Positions 16,306 to 28,560 of a stretch of DNA of 29,026 bases are shown in pieces. Origin of the DNA: Basidiobolus heterosporus B8920 (Eukaryota; Basidiobolomycota; Basidiobolomycetes; Basidiobolales; Basidiobolaceae); NCBI GenBank assembly GCA_000697455.1, contig JNET01030002.1:1-29026 (forward strand). Reading direction: 5' to 3'. Position numbers and translations under genes: made by a program. Within the stretch, counting starts at the first letter, position 1; the number at the start of each line of letters is the position of its first letter. Under the pieces are notes generated by a model that saw only the letters and a program-made list of their open reading frames with translations, was not told the DNA's origin and searched no databases.

Positions 16306-18619
16306 ATGGCTTCCATCGAGCAAAAAATGGAGAACTTAGAAGTTAACGATAAGGCTCAGCAAAAGCCTAAGAATGCTGAGAAGAAGCAAAAGAAGGCCAA
16401 GGTTGCTAAGGGTGGTGAGACCGCATATCCTCTTGAAGTAAATCTTCTGCTGCTAAGTTTAATCTACTTGGGCCTACTTACTAATACTAGTACTTTTTTC
16501 TTTAACTAGATCTCTCCCGCTCCTGAGTACTTAGAACACAGAATCAAGATGTTCGAAAAGCTCAAGCAAGAATATGATGAAGAGCTCAAGAGTAAGTTTG
16601 TTCTGGTCTTCAGGAATAAGCAGGTTTCAATGATTCACCCAATTTTACTTAGACAAACCACGTGAGCCTATCACCATTACTCTTAGTGATGGTAAAACTA
16701 AGGAGGGTACCTCCTGGGAAACCTCTCCTATGGACATTGCTAAGGGTATTAGCAAATCTCTTTCTGAGCGCGTTGTCATCTCTAAAGTTGATGGAGTTCT
16801 TTGGGATCTTCTTCGTCCCCTCGCGAAGTCTTGCACTTTAGAATTGCTCGATTTCGAAAATGATGAGGGTAAGAGAGTGTTCTGGCACTCAAGTGCCCAT
16901 ATCCTCGGTGAAGCATGCGAGCGTCACTATGGATGCCACCTTTGCATTGGTCCCCCATTGGAGGATGGTTTCTACTACGAAATGGGTGGTATGAACGATC
17001 GTGCCGTTACTCAAGCTGATTACTCCAGCCTTGAGACCCTCTCCAAGAACATCGTCAAGGAAAAGCAACCTTTTGAGCGTTTGGTTATCTCTAAAGAAAA
17101 CCTTTTGGAGATGTTCAAGCACAACCCCTACAAGGTTCACATCATCAAAGATAAGATCGCTGATGGTACTTCTACCACTGTCTACCGTTGCGGCCCTCTT
17201 ATCGATTTGTGTGTTGGCCCTCACGTTCCCCATACTGGACGCATCAAGTCCATGGCCGTTATGAAGAACTCTGCTTCTTATTTCCTGGGTGACGCCAATA
17301 ATGATTCTCTTCAACGTATCTACGGTATCTCTTTCCCCGATAACAAGCAAATGACTGAGTACAAGAAATTCATCGAAGAGGCTGCTAAAAGAGATCATAG
17401 AAAGATCGGCAGAGAACAAGAACTTTTCTTCTTCCATGAACTCAGTCCTGGTTCTTGCTTCTTCCTACCTCATGGTACTCGTATCTACAATACTCTCATG
17501 GATTTTATCAGAGACGAGTACCGTAAGCGTGGCTACAGTGAGGTCGTTACTCCTAACGTTTACAACATTAAGCTGTGGGAACAATCTGGTCACTGGCAAA
17601 ACTACCAAGAGAACATGTTCTCCTTCGAAATTGAAAAGGAGAAGTTCGCCCTCAAGCCTATGAACTGCCCTGGTCATTGTGTTATGTTCGGTCACCGCGA
17701 GCGCTCATACCGTGAACTTCCGATTCGTATGGCTGATTTCGGTGTTTTGCATAGAAATGAGTTCAGCGGTGCACTTACCGGTTTAACTAGAGTCAGAAGA
17801 TTCCAACAAGATGACGCCCATATCTTCTGTACCCAAGATCAACTTGTGCCCGAAATGAAAGCCACATTGGACTTCCTTCAACATGTTTACGGAATCTTTG
17901 GTTTTACTTTCTCCCTTAGACTCTCTACACGTCCCGAGAACTTCATTGGTGACATTGAAGTTTGGAACCACGCAGAGAAGAAGCTTGAGGATGCCCTCAA
18001 CAACTTCGGTAGCCCTTGGGACTTTAATCATGGTGATGGTGCTTTCTACGGACCCAAGATCGATATTACAATTTCCGATGCTTTGGGTCGTAAGCATCAA
18101 TGTGCCACCATTCAATTGGATTTCCAATTACCTGAGCGTTTCAACCTACAATACCGTACTCCTCAAAGCGAAGATACCGAAAATGCCTTCAAACGTCCTG
18201 TTATCATTCATCGTGCCATGTTGGGTTCAGTTGAACGTATGGTGGCTATTCTTACCGAGAATTTCGCTGGCAAGTGGCCATTCTGGTTGTCCCCACGTCA
18301 AGTTATGGTCATCCCAGTTACTGGTGTGTTCAGCGAGTATGCTGAGAAGGTTCGTCAAACTTTGCACGATGCTGGAATTTACGCTGAAGCCGACCTTAGC
18401 GACAACACCTTGAACAAGAAGATTCGTAACGCAGAAATTGCCCAACACAACTTCATCTTTGTTGTTGGTGGTGAGGAAGAATCCACCCAAAGTGTCAACA
18501 TTCGTAACCGTGACGATGCTGGTACCAAGGCCAAGGGACAAACCATGCCATTGAGCGAAGTTGTTGAGAAGATGGTTTCTCTTAAGGAATCCAAATCAAT
18601 CCTCAACAAGCTTGATTAG
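16306..18619 (+). CDS. THS1: Threonyl-tRNA synthetase, three exons
   Basis: Exons are 16306-16437, 16510-16591 and 16653-18619, giving 726 residues, normal for the cytosolic eukaryotic enzyme. Intron 1 (72 nt) has a TACTAAT branch site; intron 2 is 61 nt with donor GTAAGT. It attaches threonine to its tRNA using ATP. In order: a Lys-rich N-terminus, a TGS domain at about 75-140, the second additional (editing) domain with HSSAH at 150-154, the class II core with NCPGH at 409-413 and motif 2 [11 protein letters not shown] at about 450-460, motif 3 [11 protein letters not shown] near 591, and the C-terminal anticodon-binding domain ending FVVGGEEE and NIRNRD. Zinc ligand Cys410 in NCPGH and the catalytic arginines are present. 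No mitochondrial presequence is visible. Codon choice is biased to C-ending codons, as in strongly expressed genes. AATAAA is at 18639. Confidence 0.97.
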
Positions 18620-19887
18620 AGTGACCCATTTCTTGAACAATAAATCCTTTTGTTTTTCCACCATTTTGTCCCAAATCTCTAAGAATTCGATGTATTGTGG
18701 AATTGATGTCACTAATTGGTTGACATGCTTTTAATGATTGGTAGCCTACTACTACCGAGTTTTCAGTTAGTTCCAAGTGGCAACCATTAATAAGTAGATG
18801 TGCTGTAATTTCAAATCAAGATGAATAAAACAGGAACCACTTCAGCTCAAGTCTTCCAGTAATTCCCAAGAAAGCAACATAGGAATAGCCACCAAAGAAC
18901 CCTCTTGACCATGTGAGGTTGTATATGGGAATAATAAAATACAATGAAAACAGGGTAAAAAAAATTGCTTCAAGTACACGGAATCTCCATTAATTCAAGA
19001 AACAATATGGTTATTGGGATTTTTGAGGCACATTTGCATCTTGAGGAAACCTATGACAACGCTTGATGGGTAGTGTGTCATTCTATTTACATGTACTTCT
19101 ACGTACACAGGTCTACTGTAATCTTCTTTGTCTTTGCTCTCTTCGACGTGTCTGGGTCAATAACACTGCACATCAACATTTTCTAAAAACAATGGCTGTC
19201 AGCATGATTTTGATAGAACTCTGACCAGTTCTAACCCATTTTTAGGAGTAAGGATGACATCATGTTGTGTATAACAATTGTCATTAAAACTGAGTATGAA
19301 TTAACGAACCTATAATGTACTAAAATAGACACTACACACTGACTCAAGAATCCCACCAGTCTACCACCTGATGCCATATCACGTAATTCTATTCGTGGTT
19401 GTAGCGGCCAGCCCTACATTTCTATGCACACTAGACGGGCATGATTGGTACTCATTTAAGAGCAGATAACCTGGTTAGATTCAAATCGAATTCAAACATT
19501 GCCATTCTTAAGCGATATTCCGGTATATTTGAGTGGTCGTATTGTGTTGTTTGTGGAACCGATGAACTCCCGGATCAATGTGTAAAGTATTTCTCTTATT
19601 GGAGATGAGAATGAGCTCATATTGCGCAATAAGAGAAACCCTTCTGATTTGATAGAGTATCAGGTTTGAGTGGGAACTGATCCTTATTGGGGAAGTCGCA
19701 CAAACAGTAGAATGAGGGTTAGATGTATAATATTATCTATCAAGACAGAGAGTTACCGTGCTACTGTTTATTTCATATTTACTTCGCATCGCTATCAATA
19801 ATATACATATATATAATAAGAATCGAGACAATGAAGCTAGTGGGTAAATACATCTATCTATCATATATGACCCGTTCTGAGGATTGG
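18620..19887. other. Gene-free stretch between synthetase and dioxygenase
   Basis: The synthetase poly(A) signal AATAAA is at 18639-18644. The remainder is AT-rich, with an (AT)n microsatellite near 19797-19820. I see no credible exon, tRNA or transposon here. Frames open at 19723-20001 on plus overlap the dioxygenase end by chance. Confidence 0.5.
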
Positions 19888-20580
19888 CTAAGCTGTTGGC
19901 ATGATCATCTGACTCAATCTCTCCTCCTCCTGGGGATTGCTCTCCGCACACTTGTACTCTGGTCGATGCCCATGGATGGAATGGAACACACAGTTGCCTG
20001 ACTTTCGAGCCAGACTGGTATCCTCACAAAAGGTGTTGCAGGTTTTGATGGGTGGTGTGTATAGGTGAAGTGAGATGGCTTTCCTCACGGGGGAGTCATT
20101 GGAGACTCGATGAAGGCCAATTTGATCAGAGATGTAGGTGACTTCATCCCGTTCATAGACAGTCTTTTTCTGTAGACTCATGGGCTGCGAGTTATACGAG
20201 TCCCCATCGACTTTGCTTTCATCGAAGTTTTCTGGCCAGTGATACTGACTCTCAGTAAGATTGCCATCGAGAATCTTCATCACACAATGGCTACCAGCAT
20301 GGTCATGAATAGGGCTTTGCTGACCTTCACCCCAACAGAGAACCAGAAGATTGAATTGACCGTTTCCGTCGTCCACCAAATTTCTTGTGTACTTGTACTT
20401 ATCAAAGAGGGCATACTTTTGCCAATCCGATGCATTTGACTGGTAGTTATTCATAATCTGCATGACTCGTTTGATATCAACATTCTTCGAATCAAGGCCA
20501 TCATCACCAAGCTCTTCACGAATAGCTTTCACCAGCTCGGGCATATTCTTAGGTCCTGGGATGGGGTTAGCGGACATCAT
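19888..20580 (-). CDS. CDO1: Cysteine dioxygenase
   Basis: A single-exon gene encoding 230 residues from the ATG at 20580; a second ATG follows directly. It oxidises L-cysteine to cysteine sulfinate with O2 and non-haem iron, the first step of cysteine breakdown towards taurine, hypotaurine or sulfate. The cupin motif SPIHDHAGSHCVMKILDG gives His92 and His94, and GLHRVS gives His157, the three iron ligands. Cys99 and Tyr174 in LHLYTPP are positioned for the Cys-Tyr cross-link of the eukaryotic enzyme. The tail has CNTFC and further cysteines beyond the usual end at about residue 200. A TATA box lies about 70 bases upstream on the minus strand. Cytosolic; no signal peptide is seen. Confidence 0.94.
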   Translation of the reverse strand: MMSANPIPGPKNMPELVKAIREELGDDGLDSKNVDIKRVMQIMNNYQSNASDWQKYALFDKYKYTRNLVDDGNGQFNLLVLCWGEGQQSPIHDHAGSHCVMKILDGNLTESQYHWPENFDESKVDGDSYNSQPMSLQKKTVYERDEVTYISDQIGLHRVSNDSPVRKAISLHLYTPPIKTCNTFCEDTSLARKSGNCVFHSIHGHRPEYKCAESNPQEEERLSQMIMPTA

Positions 20581-21978
20581 TTTCACCGAAAGTAGAATTG
20601 TTACAAAAAACTGTGGAATTATCGTGATGCGAGAGAATACTTGGTGCTTTTATACATCACAAATGCATTCCACTCGGTCACGCTACCAAAGGAATGACCC
20701 AATGCAATTTCTCATGCTTCCACTTGACGCACCAACATCTTATTACGCCATATCACGCAAACCTACGATTGGTAGGAATGAATGGTTTCATGTGCATCCT
20801 GAGACCACCTTGTTTTTTGCATGCTTTGTAACACCCACAATGCCAACTAAAATCCCTATTTTAGGGAGGAATCCTCTCATAGACATGGAAAACCGTCGAA
20901 TTGCTGAGCACCAAGGGTGGATGCTGGCGGTGGTAAGTGTGAAAGGATTATTTGTGGGTTATGATGAATGCCGGGAGGAATACAAGCGTGTTGGCCCGTT
21001 TTTAAGCATTTATATGCAATGAACATTTGGATCCCACATCAAACCAACCAAATACTTCGAATAGACTGGATCATTGAGTGTACAATGCCAGCAGTAAATG
21101 TGAGTGAGAGGAGAAGGAAGATCCACATATCAAGGAATTCCCGAATGTATCTCACCTCACCATGACTTTCAAAATTATCATGTTTCTTTTTCTTGAATCA
21201 TTTCACTCTATTACAGAATACATCATCCTCGATTTCTACTACACTACCCGTACCAGCAGTACCAGAATCGTGCCAATTGAAGCTCATCACTACCATGCGT
21301 CCATGTCTACTGAGACATATTAACAAACATTTCTGTTAAGGGAGCGAATGCATGTCATTTGATAAACTCAAGGAAACAATCAACTTTACTCTCACTCCGG
21401 CATTTGATATCAGAGAATGATAGAAACAGAAGCAATGCTGGTAATATTTGGGCAAGATTTAATGGATCGCTACTGTTCCTGTAAACTAGTATCAATGCCA
21501 TCTTTGCAAACACTAACGCTGACCAAAACTACACAACAGTTATGAATCTGCCTAAATAGCCACAAAAATTCTGCATAGAGTACAAATATCTTTCTTACGA
21601 CTTAGTATATATCTTACTATGCAAAACTGTATATTGTCACTCTACCCTCTAAGCATCTATATGGGAAAAGCATATTTATTTTGTTCACTAGATAATATGA
21701 AACACTACCCTAGTATTGATATCAAGGTTCATCCAATTTGCCCTATGAAAATCAAGTTTACTAGATCCTGGGTTAGATGAAGTTGATAACTTTATGCTTC
21801 CATCAAAAATCACCCCTGTACCCTGGGCTTGAATTTTATACTACATTTGAGCAGCCTTTTGAAAGTTTACAGTAGTCTTCTTGTATCAATTCACTGCAAC
21901 TTACAAAGTGTTGTGAGAGTCTGGAAGTTATTGTAAGTGACTTGGAGAATTAGAAGAATATGTGGTTCTTCACTTAAT
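20581..21978. other. Upstream region of dioxygenase and AT-rich spacer
   Basis: Contains the dioxygenase TATA box and no recognised gene. The plus-strand frame around 20690-21022 has no family match. From about 21180 onwards it is AT-rich and grades into the repeat-rich part of the window. Confidence 0.45.
20648..20654 (-). promoter_or_regulatory. TATA box of cysteine dioxygenase gene
   Basis: TATAAAA on the minus strand, 68 bases before the ATG. Confidence 0.6.
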
Positions 21979-22258
21979 GATTTATTGCACGTAAGATTGA
22001 CTTCTTTACTTTTGTCAAGAAGTAAGCAAAGCAACATGAAGAATGTGCTAAGGAAGGTCCCAGAAACATGTGTACCAAGTTTAGGATCATTTGGACATGT
22101 ATGAGAAAGTCAAGTATTCTGGGTACTTCCAAGTTAATGAGAAATACTCTAAGTAGAGCCCCAGTGTGAATTTTGGGTGAGAGGAAACTGCTAAGTAAAT
22201 ATAATACTGATGAGATCAAGTATGAATGATTAGGTGCCAAATTATGTGAATCTCAACA
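21979..22258 (-). mobile_element. LTR-like repeat, copy B (Copia-related fossil)
   Basis: Homologous to copy A at 94-366 over its full length. On the minus strand it begins TGTTGAGATTCA and contains AATAAATCATT near its far end, as an LTR would. It directly adjoins copy C, so it may be a solo LTR inserted beside or into the 3' LTR of the Copia element. It has diverged substantially and is probably old. Confidence 0.55.
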
Positions 22259-22471
22259 ATATCATCATAGAAGATTGCATCTGATTTTGATGAAAGTTAC
22301 ACTATTGAAGAATTACAAATCAGGACAGCCAGATGAGCCTAAGCAATGAATCCAGATAATTTGTGGGACCCTCAGGAGAACTACAGACATGATAGGAAGT
22401 TACCAAGTAAATGTAATAAAGGTGAGATCAAGTGGGAATAATCAGATGCTAAATTTTGTGAATTTTGACAC
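22259..22471 (-). mobile_element. Partial LTR, copy C, at 3' end of Copia element
   Basis: On the minus strand the Copia coding region ends, a purine-rich AAGTGGGAG follows as polypurine tract, and then TGTCAAAATTCACAAAATTT opens what appears to be the 3' LTR. The first 80 or so bases match copies A and B. Its far end is not resolved because copy B lies there. Confidence 0.5.
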
Positions 22472-25400
22472 TCCCACTTAACTAAAGAGTCAGATGCACT
22501 AGTCCTAAGTAATTTCTTAAGTATTCAAGTTTCTCTCTAGCTAATGGCTTGGTTAAAATGTCTGCAACCATTTGTTCAGTTGTATAGTAAGCCAAGTCTA
22601 CTAACTTACTCACTATATCTTCTCTAATACAGTGATGCTTAATACCTATGTGCTTACTTCTGGCATGAAGTGTTGGATTTCTAGCTAATTGAATACAACT
22701 TTGATTATCCTGCAATATAGTGATTGGTGAATTCTGAATAGAGCACAAGCTTTTCAATAGTTTTCTTAACCATATGACCTTTTTTATAGCATTACAGGCA
22801 GCCATTTACTCTACTTTGGTAGTTGAAAATGCAAATGTAAGCTGTTTCTTTGAGTTCCAAGAAATTACTCCATTGCAGTAAAGAAAAGAATGTCCAGTTG
22901 TGAATCTTCTGTCATCAGTATCAAATTCCCAATTAGTATCAGGGTATCCCAGGAGATCATATTCTGCTTCAGAAAATGTATACTTTAAGCAAAGATCTAT
23001 AAAACCTTTTAAGTATCTGAAGATCCACTTAGTTGCTGTGATTTGCTCAGATCCCTAATTTCAAAGATATTGGCTGACAACTTTCACTGGATATGCAATA
23101 TATGGATGTCTTCCAACCATGATATACATCAGACTACCATCCTTAGACTGATAAGGAAATTTCTGGCTTTCAAATGAATCTAAGTGCTCTAAATTTGATC
23201 CATATTTGGTCAAGTTAAGGTTTGCCTTCATTGGGGTTGATACAGGCTTATGTTCTTCTGTTTTAAACCTTCCAAGTATATCTAGAAAATAATTAGATTA
23301 GTCTGGTGTTACAGTTCTGGTAGCTATGTCTATATTCATCAGTATCCCCAAATAGTACACCAGTTCTCCATACTTGGTCATTTTAAACTTGGTAGATAGA
23401 CTTGATTTAGTCTTTTCCATTACATTCAATTTGTTAATGGCTATTATAAGCTCATCTACTTAAAAGACTAGCAAGACTGGACCTATCTTATTTGGCCTAT
23501 AATAGATACTATCATCAGCTTTGCTTTATTGGAATTGCAATGTTTCCAAATACCCATCAATCTTGCTATTCCAAACTCTAGGTGATTGTTTGAAGCCAAA
23601 GAGTGTTTTCTTGAGATATCAAACCATTTTATGGTATATTGGGTCCACAAATACATCTGGCTAGTCCATATAGATGTTTTCAGTCAATTATCCACTCATA
23701 AAGGCTGTTTTAACATCCATTTGATGAATATAAAACTGATATTTAGCAGATATTGCTAAAATCAATCTAATTGAGTTAAACTTGGCTACTGGTGTACGAT
23801 GTTTCTGTTTAATATATCCCTTGAGTCTAAGAATATCCCTTGGCAGCAAGTCTTGCTTTGTATCTTTCAACAGTACCATCTGGATTGTACTTAATTTTAA
23901 ACACCCATCTGCATCCAATTGATTTTTGATCATCAGGTAATTTGGTCAAAATCCAAGTTTGATTCTCCATAAGTGCCTGATATTCCTAAGACTTTGCAGA
24001 TCTCCAGAACTCCTTCTGAGGGCTTCCCAGGGACTCAGTTAGGGTCTTTGGCTCCCTAATCTGAGCAGCACAGGCATAGGCCCAATTTGAGATTCATTGA
24101 TAGAGTAATCAGGGCTATTTCTGACCTGATTTGATCTTCTATTGTGGGAAAATAGAATCACAACTTCTGGCATTGTGATGGGCACTTCAGAGGCCTTTAC
24201 TACAGTTATAGGGCTTACAGGAATGCTTTGTTCTTCAATGTTTTGCTCTGGCTCAACACTGATGATTGCTGATGGCAAGAATTGATTTTATCATCATCAG
24301 ATGTAATTTTTGGTAAAAATCTTGAGTTTTCATCAAACAAAACATCCATGAGCTTGATCAGCTTCTTAACTTTGGTATCACAAAGTCTGTAGGCTTTTGT
24401 TTCCTTGCAATAGCCCAGAAATATGCATTTTGTGCTTTATATCAAACATTGACCAATTTTTAGTCATATTTTGACATGAGCTATGCAACCCAACACTCTC
24501 AAGTACTTGACACTTGGTTTGTGTCCATACCACACCTCATATAGAGTTGAATCATACAGAATTCTTTTAAATCTTTGGTTTTTCAGATGAACAGCATTAG
24601 CAACAAATTCCACCCAAAAGTCATAAGTTAACTTTTGATCATGGATCTTGCCACTTCAGTTATGGTTCTGTTAGCATGCTCAGAAACTCCATTTTGTTGA
24701 GGAGAATAGGGTGCAGTAGCTTCTACTAAATTTCATGGATTTTGCCAAAATAATTAAAGAGCTTTGAGGTATATATTCTACCATTATCCACATATACTTT
24801 CTTGATTTTGGCTCCGATTTCTGCTTCCACAAGGGCTTTGAAGTCCTTAAGCACAGCAAGTGCTTCTTCTTTTCTTTCCATAAAGTAGACCCAGGTATAT
24901 CATGTATAATCATCAATAACGGTGATCCAATATCTTTGTCCACCTAAAGACATTTTGCATAGGTCCATAGAGATCTGAGTGGATTAGATCCAATTTTTTT
25001 ATGGATTTCATTATTCCACAGCTCTTGAACAGTTGCCTGGCTTGTATTAAAAGTGTATATGAGGGATCAAAATTGAGTCCAGAAATTAGGCAATTTTTGA
25101 GCATTTTCTTCAAACAATCAAATCCAATATGTTCAAATCTTTTATGCCATCATTGAGCATGTTCTTGATTTGAGTGACTTAAGCTTGACTGAGACTTAGC
25201 ACAAGTATAGCTCAGCTTGTATAAGTTCATTTCTTTTTGTTCAGTGACTGAATGAGTTCTGATTTTATCAATATATGCACATCTTATTTCATCAAAATTG
25301 AACTTTAATCCTTCTGATGTGACCTTGCTGACTGAAAATATGTTCTTGGCAGTACCAGGTGCATGTAATAACTCCTTAAAGGTATGCACTTTCTCCTCAG

Positions 25401-26560
25401 AAGCTCCTTTTAGTTTCATCTGAATTGTTCCCATTCCAACAGCATCTAACATTTGGTCATCTCCCATGAAAACCTTTCTAATTGGTATTTCTTTATATTG
25501 AATAAGCCGGTCTTTTTGATTTGTGAAGTGTTGGACAACTCCAGAATGAACATACAACATCTGAGAATCCTTGTTTATGGTCATGGATAGTGGTGATAAA
25601 AACAACTGGTTGCAAGTTGAAACAGCATTTCCAGAGTCAGCTTTTGTTCCTTCTTTTGGTAATTGTTTTCAGCAATATTTACTTGAATGGCCAGTCCTTT
25701 TACAGTAATCAGAATATGAGTTACTTTTCTTCTTATAATGCTTTATATTTCTTTAGGAAGGTCTTTCATTACTTAGTAGGGCATTCTCATCCCCTTTTTG
25801 GCAGGTATCTGATTTCCTCTAATCTTCATCCAGCAATCTTTCATAAACATAATATAGGGTCAAATCTTCAGTTCTGGACTCTAGGGTCAGTACCAGGTTC
25901 TGAAATTCATCAGGTAGGGTATTCAGTAGTCTAAGCATGGTACTTTCATCTGTAGTAGATATCCCAAATGGCTCCATTTCATCCACTAAAGTTGTGATTC
26001 TGTTTATCAAGGATTTACTATCCTCTCTAAAATGAAACTTGGTGTTAAGTAATTTTCTTATCAAGTACATGTTATGAGCAGCAGAACTAGCTTGATAGGT
26101 GTCTTTTAAGGTATATCAGGTATTCTTGACAGTTTTGGTTCTCACACATTGGATAAGTAGTTATTACACTTTAGAGAAAAATATCTTGCAGGAATAGTTT
26201 GAAGATCATTCAGCTGTTTGGCTTTGAACATTGTATAGTATTCTTCACTCAACTTCAAATATGCTTGGGAGATTACTGAGTACTGAATCTTCCAAAGTCA
26301 GAACCCATTGTAAGCTACACCAGCAGTGTCTTGAAAAGTTTGCAGTTTTTGCCAATAGCTACTAAGATAAAAAAGATCTTTGCCATACAACAATAAACTA
26401 GGGAGAGAATAAAATAAAGTAAATGATACCTACTGTGTGAACTTCCTGACAAGGCTCCCAAGTGTTGACTGGGTGTTTGCTTGGCTGGTTACCTCTTCCT
26501 GTAAAGCTTCCTTGGTAAAGTCAAAGGTGGCTGCTGTGGTAGCAGGTAGTAGTGATCAAA
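22472..26560 (-). mobile_element. Ty1/Copia LTR retrotransposon, broken
   Basis: Parts in Copia order on the minus strand: gag (UBN2 type) about 26370-25640 with a zinc-knuckle-like segment near 25650-25700, protease about 25600-25400, integrase about 25200-24400 (LDLIHSDLYGPM), reverse transcriptase about 23950-23100 (HQMDVKTAFMSG), and RNase H about 22900-22480 (ILQDNQSCIQLARNP and HIGIKHHCIRE). Integrase before reverse transcriptase identifies Copia rather than Gypsy. It is broken at many points and cannot be active by itself. No matching LTR pair could be recognised, so its age cannot be judged from the ends. It is related to the gag relic at 7.2 kb. Confidence 0.9.
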
Positions 26561-27080
26561 TTTATAATAAAAGCAATATTGTGAAGATAAGATGATGATT
26601 TATTGGGGGAGAAGAGTCTTCTATATATACTTTTCTACATCCAAGGTGATTACTAATACAAATTGTTCCGGTTAACTCTAAGTTACTGTACCTCATATCT
26701 TGGCAAAACTTAACCAATAGAAAAAAGTCATCAGTAATTAAAGGATGATTCCTGTGGAACATTAATAAATCATCTGCAGGTAATGACTAACCAATAGGGT
26801 GATCATATGATAACATCATAGGGACAATTATGTGACCTTCCATGGAACATCTTGGCAGGCAAGGGGTAGAAGCGGTCTTGTAACCTTCCATAGAATTTCC
26901 CACAATGGGGTGAGTGATCAAGTACTGATTTCTGATCTGGAATATTGTAGAACATTCCGGTAGCTTCTGGGAGAATCTTGGATCTGCAAGTGATATTGAA
27001 GTATAGCTAATTAAGAAAGGGATGATACTAATAGTAAAGGATAGTAATCATAATCTGGTTAAGTAAGGTAATATAAGATA
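26530..27080 (-). mobile_element. Candidate 5' LTR/leader region of Copia element
   Basis: Upstream of gag on the minus strand there is a TATATATAG box at about 26618-26626 followed within 30 bases by AATAAATCATC, the promoter and poly(A) layout of an LTR. Further upstream are internal near-repeats (two CCAATAG and two ACCTTCCAT(G/A)GAA segments). It does not clearly match copies A, B or C, so it may belong to a different subfamily. Ends uncertain. Confidence 0.35.
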
Positions 27081-27096
27081 AAAAAATTCAAGCTGT

Positions 27097-27122
27097 CAGT
27101 GGGTTGCATTGCAACCCCACTG
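27097..27122. repeat. Near-perfect palindrome
   Basis: CAGTGGGTTGCA is followed by TTGCAACCCCACTG, an inverted repeat differing by one extra C. It lies between the Copia region and the DNA-transposon relic, and the CACTG in it resembles ends of CACTA-type elements. Whether it is a transposon terminus or just a hairpin is open. Confidence 0.6.
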
Positions 27123-28560
27123 CATCCACACCCCTCTTTAGCTTTTGAATTCCAATTAAAAGCACTCCAATTCAGGTTGAATTATCTGTTGTGACTTAAA
27201 TAGCTTAAGTCTATTCCCTGCAAATGGTAACTGAAGTTTGGCACCATCTAGTTAATAAATGTAATAGCTTTCATTTCTCATTACTTGGGTAAGTTTGTAA
27301 TGTTAGGTCTATTTATTGCCAAATTTGTGACTCCATTATTTTTGGCAAGAACCCAAGACTTGTTAATCAATGGAACAAAAAACTGTCAAGGTTTCTTGCA
27401 ATACTCGGCCTGATATCAGTGTAACAATCTTGATGTTTTCAATTTTGTAGAGCTCTTTGGGAGGCAAATTTAGGTTAAGTAGAATGACTGGCCAGCAGGC
27501 TTTACTTATAGTGTATTTCTTGAGTGCAAACCAGTCCAATGCCTATGGAAATGCATGATTATAGCAGCCTCTAAAAAAGCCCTTTCTCAGAAGATTTTGA
27601 CAGTGGCATCTGTCAAATATATCACCTATGCCTTTACCTTGCTGGTAATGATCTTGATAGAGAATTATTGACCTATATGTATCCAAATTCATCATGACTT
27701 TTAAGCAGGGTATTTTTGGTATATAGGCTGAATATGAGCATTACTCCACAATTGGTGCAATAAACAACTAATGGCAGTTGCTACACTCTGGATTAGGCTC
27801 ATTTTTGCCAGTCAATGAAACATGACTACAGCTAGAGTGTGGTATATTCTTGACCATTGGGTCATATGTTGCATAGAAACCAGTGGTTTCCATCTGAACC
27901 AGGTGTCTGGTGGCCAGCAATCAGCAGTGATCTTGGATAATATCTCTAGAAATTCACAAAAAACTTGGTTACTCACAATTGATTCAATTTGTCATTCTTC
28001 TATTATTGGTAAGACATCCTTTAATACTTGCTCAACATGTGGGCTAACTGAGGAGGCTAACCAAGTGAAATATTCACTAACTTCTTCTCCACCGGCTTCT
28101 GACCAATTGTCATCCACAGAGCTTACTTGATCAAGCTCTTCACATATTTTGTGAAGGTCATCAGCACTGTCCATATTCAAGTTATCTACAGAGTGGTTAT
28201 CCTCAGTCTACTCTTCAGAGAGGGTGGAAGATGGTATATTAACCATAAGTAAATCCATCATATATGAGTTGTTTGCCTGAGGTATAAAGTCCATTAAAGT
28301 ATGATTCAAGTTGTTACTTGGTAATAATCTAGTGGTGCTTTTCTGGTTAACTTCTGGTTTTTTTAGACAACTACCATGACTTTGTTGGTACTTCCTGTGA
28401 AGTCTATGCCCCTCATGACCCAATAGTTTATGGCAATGGTAACAAGACTTCTTTGTTTGCCACCATTTGATACTTGAGTGTGCTTCAGTATTAATGTTGA
28501 AGACAAGGACATTCTTGGCTCACTGGTGTGATATATATTGACGATGTATATAGTGTGACA
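27123..28560 (-). mobile_element. tnp2-type (CACTA/Plavaka-like) transposase relic
   Basis: The clearest block, minus strand about 27560-27415, reads ALDWFALKKY, then WPVILLNLNLPPKELYKIEN and IKIVTLISG. This matches the tnp2 core of CACTA and Plavaka transposases, where a DWFQPF segment precedes a NLPxxxRxKxENIxLVGxIPGPxEP segment. Farther upstream on the same strand are an acidic segment near 28180-27992 and a Cys/His-rich CYHCHKLLGHEGH at about 28450-28410, like the N-terminal finger of such proteins. Frames are interrupted by stops and shifts (for example, a stop just before ALDWF), the DDE region cannot be traced, and no right terminal repeat is in the window. A decayed plain DNA transposon. 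Confidence 0.6.

Noticed and set aside
20462-21022. Plus-strand open frame of 186 codons opposite and upstream of cysteine dioxygenase
   Set aside because: Its first part is antisense to a firm gene and the rest matches no family I know; a real unknown exon cannot be fully excluded.
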